Positions 61,633 through 64,000 of a stretch of DNA of 64,000 nucleotides are shown here, piece by piece; within the stretch, counting starts at the first letter, position 1, and each line of letters begins with the position of its first letter. The stretch spans positions 62,001 through 126,000 of the forward strand of contig NZ_CANKXK010000003.1 of assembly GCF_947487605.1 (NCBI RefSeq), given 5' to 3'. The position numbers were made by a program, and so were the translations under genes. Origin of the DNA: an uncultured Algibacter sp. (lineage in GTDB: Bacteria; Bacteroidota; Bacteroidia; Flavobacteriales; Flavobacteriaceae). A model generated the notes under the pieces. That model was not told the DNA's origin. It was given only the letters and a program-made list of their open reading frames with translations, and did not search any database.

Positions 61633-62782
61633 TTATAAATTTTATAATTGTTGAAGTAATAAATTCAATTTGTTCGTCATCTAATTCGGTGTGCATTGGT
61701 AATGAAATTACTTCTTTCACCAATTGATTGGTTACTGGAAAATCAGCTTCATTGTATCTTTCATCGGCATATGCTTTCTGTTTATGAAGCGGAATTGGAT
61801 AATAAATTCCACAAGGAATTTCATTTTCGTTCAAGTGTTTAGCTAGAGCATCTCTATTAACTCCTTTTAATCGTAAAGTATATTGATGAAAGACATGACA
61901 ATCACATGTGTCACAAATATTACTACAGCTATTACTAACTGTTTTAGGCGTAATAATACTTTCAATTCCTTCAAAAGCTTTACTATATTTAATTGCGGCA
62001 GTCTGTCTAGCCTTATTATAACTATCTAAATTAGGTAGTTTAGCATCTAACACCGCTGCCTGAATACTATCTAATCTCGAATTAACACCTACTACATCAT
62101 GATGGTAACGCTCATACATGCCATGATTAACTATACCTCTTATCGTATGTGCTAAATCGTCATCGTTTGTAAAAATAGCACCTCCATCTCCATAACAACC
62201 TAAATTTTTAGATGGAAAAAAAGATGTAGCTCCAACATTACCAATAGTTCCAGCTTTTACCTTAGTTCCATTTTTATAAGTATAATTTGCCCCTATGGCT
62301 TGTGCATTATCTTCTATTACAAATAAATTATGCTTCTTTGCAACTTCCATGATGGCTTCCATATTGGCACATTGACCAAATAAGTGAACAGGAACAATTG
62401 CTTTTGTTTTATGTGTAATCGCTTTTTCTAAAGCTTCAATATTTATATTAAAATCATCTTCGTTTACATCTACTAAAACGGGAACTAAATTAAGTAAAGC
62501 TATAACTTCAACAGTTGCGGCAAATGTAAAATCTGCAGTTATTACTTCGTCTCCTGGTTTCAAACCTAAACCCATCATAGCTATTTGCAAAGCATCTGTT
62601 CCATTAGCGCATGGAATAACATGCTTGACTCCTAAATATTGTTCTAAATTATTCTGAAATTCATGAACTTTTGGACCGTTTATAAATGCTGTGTTTTCAA
62701 TTACTTCTTGGATAGAAAGATTAACTTCATCTTTTATACCAGCATACTGACCTTTAAGGTCAACCATTTGAATTTTCTTCAT
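61625..62782 (-). CDS. DegT/DnrJ/EryC1/StrS-family sugar aminotransferase
   Basis: The 385-residue PLP enzyme aminates a keto-sugar nucleotide for lipopolysaccharide or capsule. The PLP lysine is in TSFFPSKNLGCYGDGGA, and the N-terminal IPCANGTDALQIAM motif fits the family. A cluster of four cysteines (CSNICDTCDCH, around residue 285-295) precedes the HQYTLRL strand; it may bind a metal, or just be a surface loop. It is co-transcribed with galE. A TAATTTTG box lies upstream at 62844-62851. Confidence 0.88.
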   Translation of the reverse strand: MKKIQMVDLKGQYAGIKDEVNLSIQEVIENTAFINGPKVHEFQNNLEQYLGVKHVIPCANGTDALQIAMMGLGLKPGDEVITADFTFAATVEVIALLNLVPVLVDVNEDDFNINIEALEKAITHKTKAIVPVHLFGQCANMEAIMEVAKKHNLFVIEDNAQAIGANYTYKNGTKVKAGTIGNVGATSFFPSKNLGCYGDGGAIFTNDDDLAHTIRGIVNHGMYERYHHDVVGVNSRLDSIQAAVLDAKLPNLDSYNKARQTAAIKYSKAFEGIESIITPKTVSNSCSNICDTCDCHVFHQYTLRLKGVNRDALAKHLNENEIPCGIYYPIPLHKQKAYADERYNEADFPVTNQLVKEVISLPMHTELDDEQIEFITSTIIKFING

Positions 62783-62843
62783 TTAAAAAAAATTAAGACC
62801 CATTTGGTCAAATTAAAGAAAAACCCTTAAGAGTTTTGACTTA

Positions 62844-62851
62844 CAAAATTA
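62844..62851 (-). promoter_or_regulatory. Putative -7 promoter box of the aminotransferase-galE operon
   Basis: TAATTTTG on the minus strand matches TAnnTTTG; it lies about 62 bases before the ATG, within the divergent region shared with waaA. Confidence 0.45.
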
Positions 62852-62919
62852 CAAAAATCGAGCAGGTTATCCATAGAAATGTGTTAAAGAAATGTATTTT
62901 AGCGTTAAAGAAAAAGACA

Positions 62920-64000
62920 TTGAGTTTTATTTATAATATTGGCATTAAAATAACTGACTTTGCATTAAAGTGCTTGTCATCTTTTAATATAAAGATAAAA
63001 TTAGGCGTAATAGGTCGTTCTAAAACTTTTGGTATCCTGCAAGATAACCTAAATGCAAAAAGTAAAACGCTTTGGTTTCATTGTGCTTCTTTAGGCGAAT
63101 ACGAACAAGGGTTACCCATTTTTAAAGAACTTAGAAGACATTTCTATCAGCATAAAATTGTACTCTCCTTTTTTTCACCTTCTGGTTATGAGATTCGTAA
63201 AAACACCCCAATAGCCGACATTGTAATTTATTTACCCTTAGATACTAGAAGAAATGCAAAACAATTCATAAATATAGTTAATCCAGAACTAACTGTATTT
63301 GTTAAATACGACATTTGGCCTAATTTTTTAAATGAAATTAAAACCAGAAATTTAAGAGCTGTTTTAATATCTGCATTATTTAGAAAAAATCAACCTTATT
63401 TTAAGTTTTATGGTAAAACTCTGAAACAAGCGCTGTTTTCTTTTGAACATATTTTTACTCAAAATGAATCTTCAAAGCAATTACTCGAATCTATTGACTA
63501 TAAAAACGCTACCGTTTCTGGAGACACTCGTTTTGATCGGGTTACAAATCAGTTAGAACAAGACAATACGTTAGAGTTTGTTGAAAATTTTAAAAATAAT
63601 CAAGTGTGTCTTGTTGCTGGTAGTACATGGAAAGAGGATGAACAACTACTAATTAATTTTATTAATTCTGAAAATACAGATAGAATTAAAATAATTATTG
63701 CTCCACATAATATAAAAGAGAATCAAATAAGAAACTTAAAAGAAAGCCTTTCTGTAAAAACTGCTTTATATTCTGAAAGAGATAAAATTAATGTAGCTAA
63801 TGTACAAGTGCTTATAATTGATTCCATTGGAATTCTTACAAAAATTTATAGTTACGCAGACATATCTTATATAGGTGGTGCTATGGGCAATACAGGGCTA
63901 CATAATACGCTTGAAGCTGCTGTATTTGGTGTTCCTATAATAATTGGGAAAAATCATCTTAAATTCCCTGAAGCACTAACCATGATAGAAAATGGCGGTA
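62920..64000 (+). CDS. waaA: 3-deoxy-D-manno-octulosonic acid transferase (cut by window edge)
   Basis: The frame is open to the right edge, 360 codons, lacking only the C-terminal part. It transfers Kdo from CMP-Kdo to lipid A precursor at the inner membrane. Family blocks are present: FHCASLGEYEQGLPIF, VFVKYDIWPNFL, VSGDTRFDRV, AGSTWKEDE and YIGGAMGNTGLHNTLEAAVFG. No ATG fits; the TTG at 62920 gives MSFIYNIGIKI, matching the usual family start, whereas a GTG at 62881 would add 13 residues. Divergent from the polysaccharide genes. Confidence 0.9.
   Translation, partial: MSFIYNIGIKITDFALKCLSSFNIKIKLGVIGRSKTFGILQDNLNAKSKTLWFHCASLGEYEQGLPIFKELRRHFYQHKIVLSFFSPSGYEIRKNTPIADIVIYLPLDTRRNAKQFINIVNPELTVFVKYDIWPNFLNEIKTRNLRAVLISALFRKNQPYFKFYGKTLKQALFSFEHIFTQNESSKQLLESIDYKNATVSGDTRFDRVTNQLEQDNTLEFVENFKNNQVCLVAGSTWKEDEQLLINFINSENTDRIKIIIAPHNIKENQIRNLKESLSVKTALYSERDKINVANVQVLIIDSIGILTKIYSYADISYIGGAMGNTGLHNTLEAAVFGVPIIIGKNHLKFPEALTMIENGG

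Noticed and set aside
1-64000. CRISPR array, prophage or transposon genes
   Set aside because: No regularly spaced long repeats, phage structural genes, integrase or transposase could be found in any reading frame I examined.

Overview
The window reads as a chromosome segment of a marine-type Flavobacteriaceae bacterium (Bacteroidota). The evidence is the low GC content, the gene families (SusC/SusD pair, GLPGLI proteins, DUF5686, 2TM domain, TMEM220, a GapN-type dehydrogenase, LytTR regulators), several TAnnTTTG -7 promoter boxes typical of the phylum, and the near absence of Shine-Dalgarno sequences. Most of it is ordinary core metabolism. I see no tRNA, rRNA, CRISPR array, transposase or prophage gene.

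Layout. 1-2182: an arginine block on the minus strand (GNAT acetyltransferase, argG, start of argC). 2662-5301: a TMEM220 protein, a lipoprotein azurin and gapN. 5435-12687: the branched-chain amino acid genes ilvD-ilvB-ilvN-ilvC followed by ilvA. They are preceded by a recognisable leader peptide and attenuator. 12778-14153: metK on the plus strand behind a SAM-II-type riboswitch. 14648-16989: a compact HpaII-like type II restriction-modification pair, the clearest acquired island. 17224-24076: a TonB-type receptor with two GLPGLI proteins, divergent from a histidine kinase/OmpR regulator pair. 24110-31384: a nucleoside kinase, a Rieske/glutamate-synthase-like oxidoreductase, an App1-like phosphatase, and a membrane and a soluble pyrophosphatase. 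31581-42338: M1 peptidase, SGNH hydrolase, DUF5686 protein, pdhB, etfBA, bifunctional nuclease and a nucleoside transporter. 42500-44996: thyA, a small CBM48 protein and a membrane-anchored dihydrofolate reductase. 45099-49919: two unknowns, a FAD oxidoreductase, fabD and lspA. 49983-60558: a lipoprotein/SusD/SusC operon divergent from two tandem copies of a LytS-like kinase/LytTR regulator pair. 60613-64000: galE, a DegT-family aminotransferase and, divergently, the first part of waaA (Kdo transferase).

The most informative signals are regulatory and not visible as genes: the ilv attenuator back to back with the metK riboswitch; four in-phase 21-bp repeats in front of each of the two duplicated LytTR regulators; three 10-bp-spaced GTTAA repeats between the GLPGLI operon and its kinase/regulator pair; a perfect 24-bp palindrome upstream of etfBA; and palindromic intergenic elements that share outer arms but have different cores. 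The 55829-60558 region (nutrient-uptake operon with no enzyme plus a duplicated sensor system with phased operators) is the best candidate for an undescribed system, but its substrate cannot be read from the sequence.
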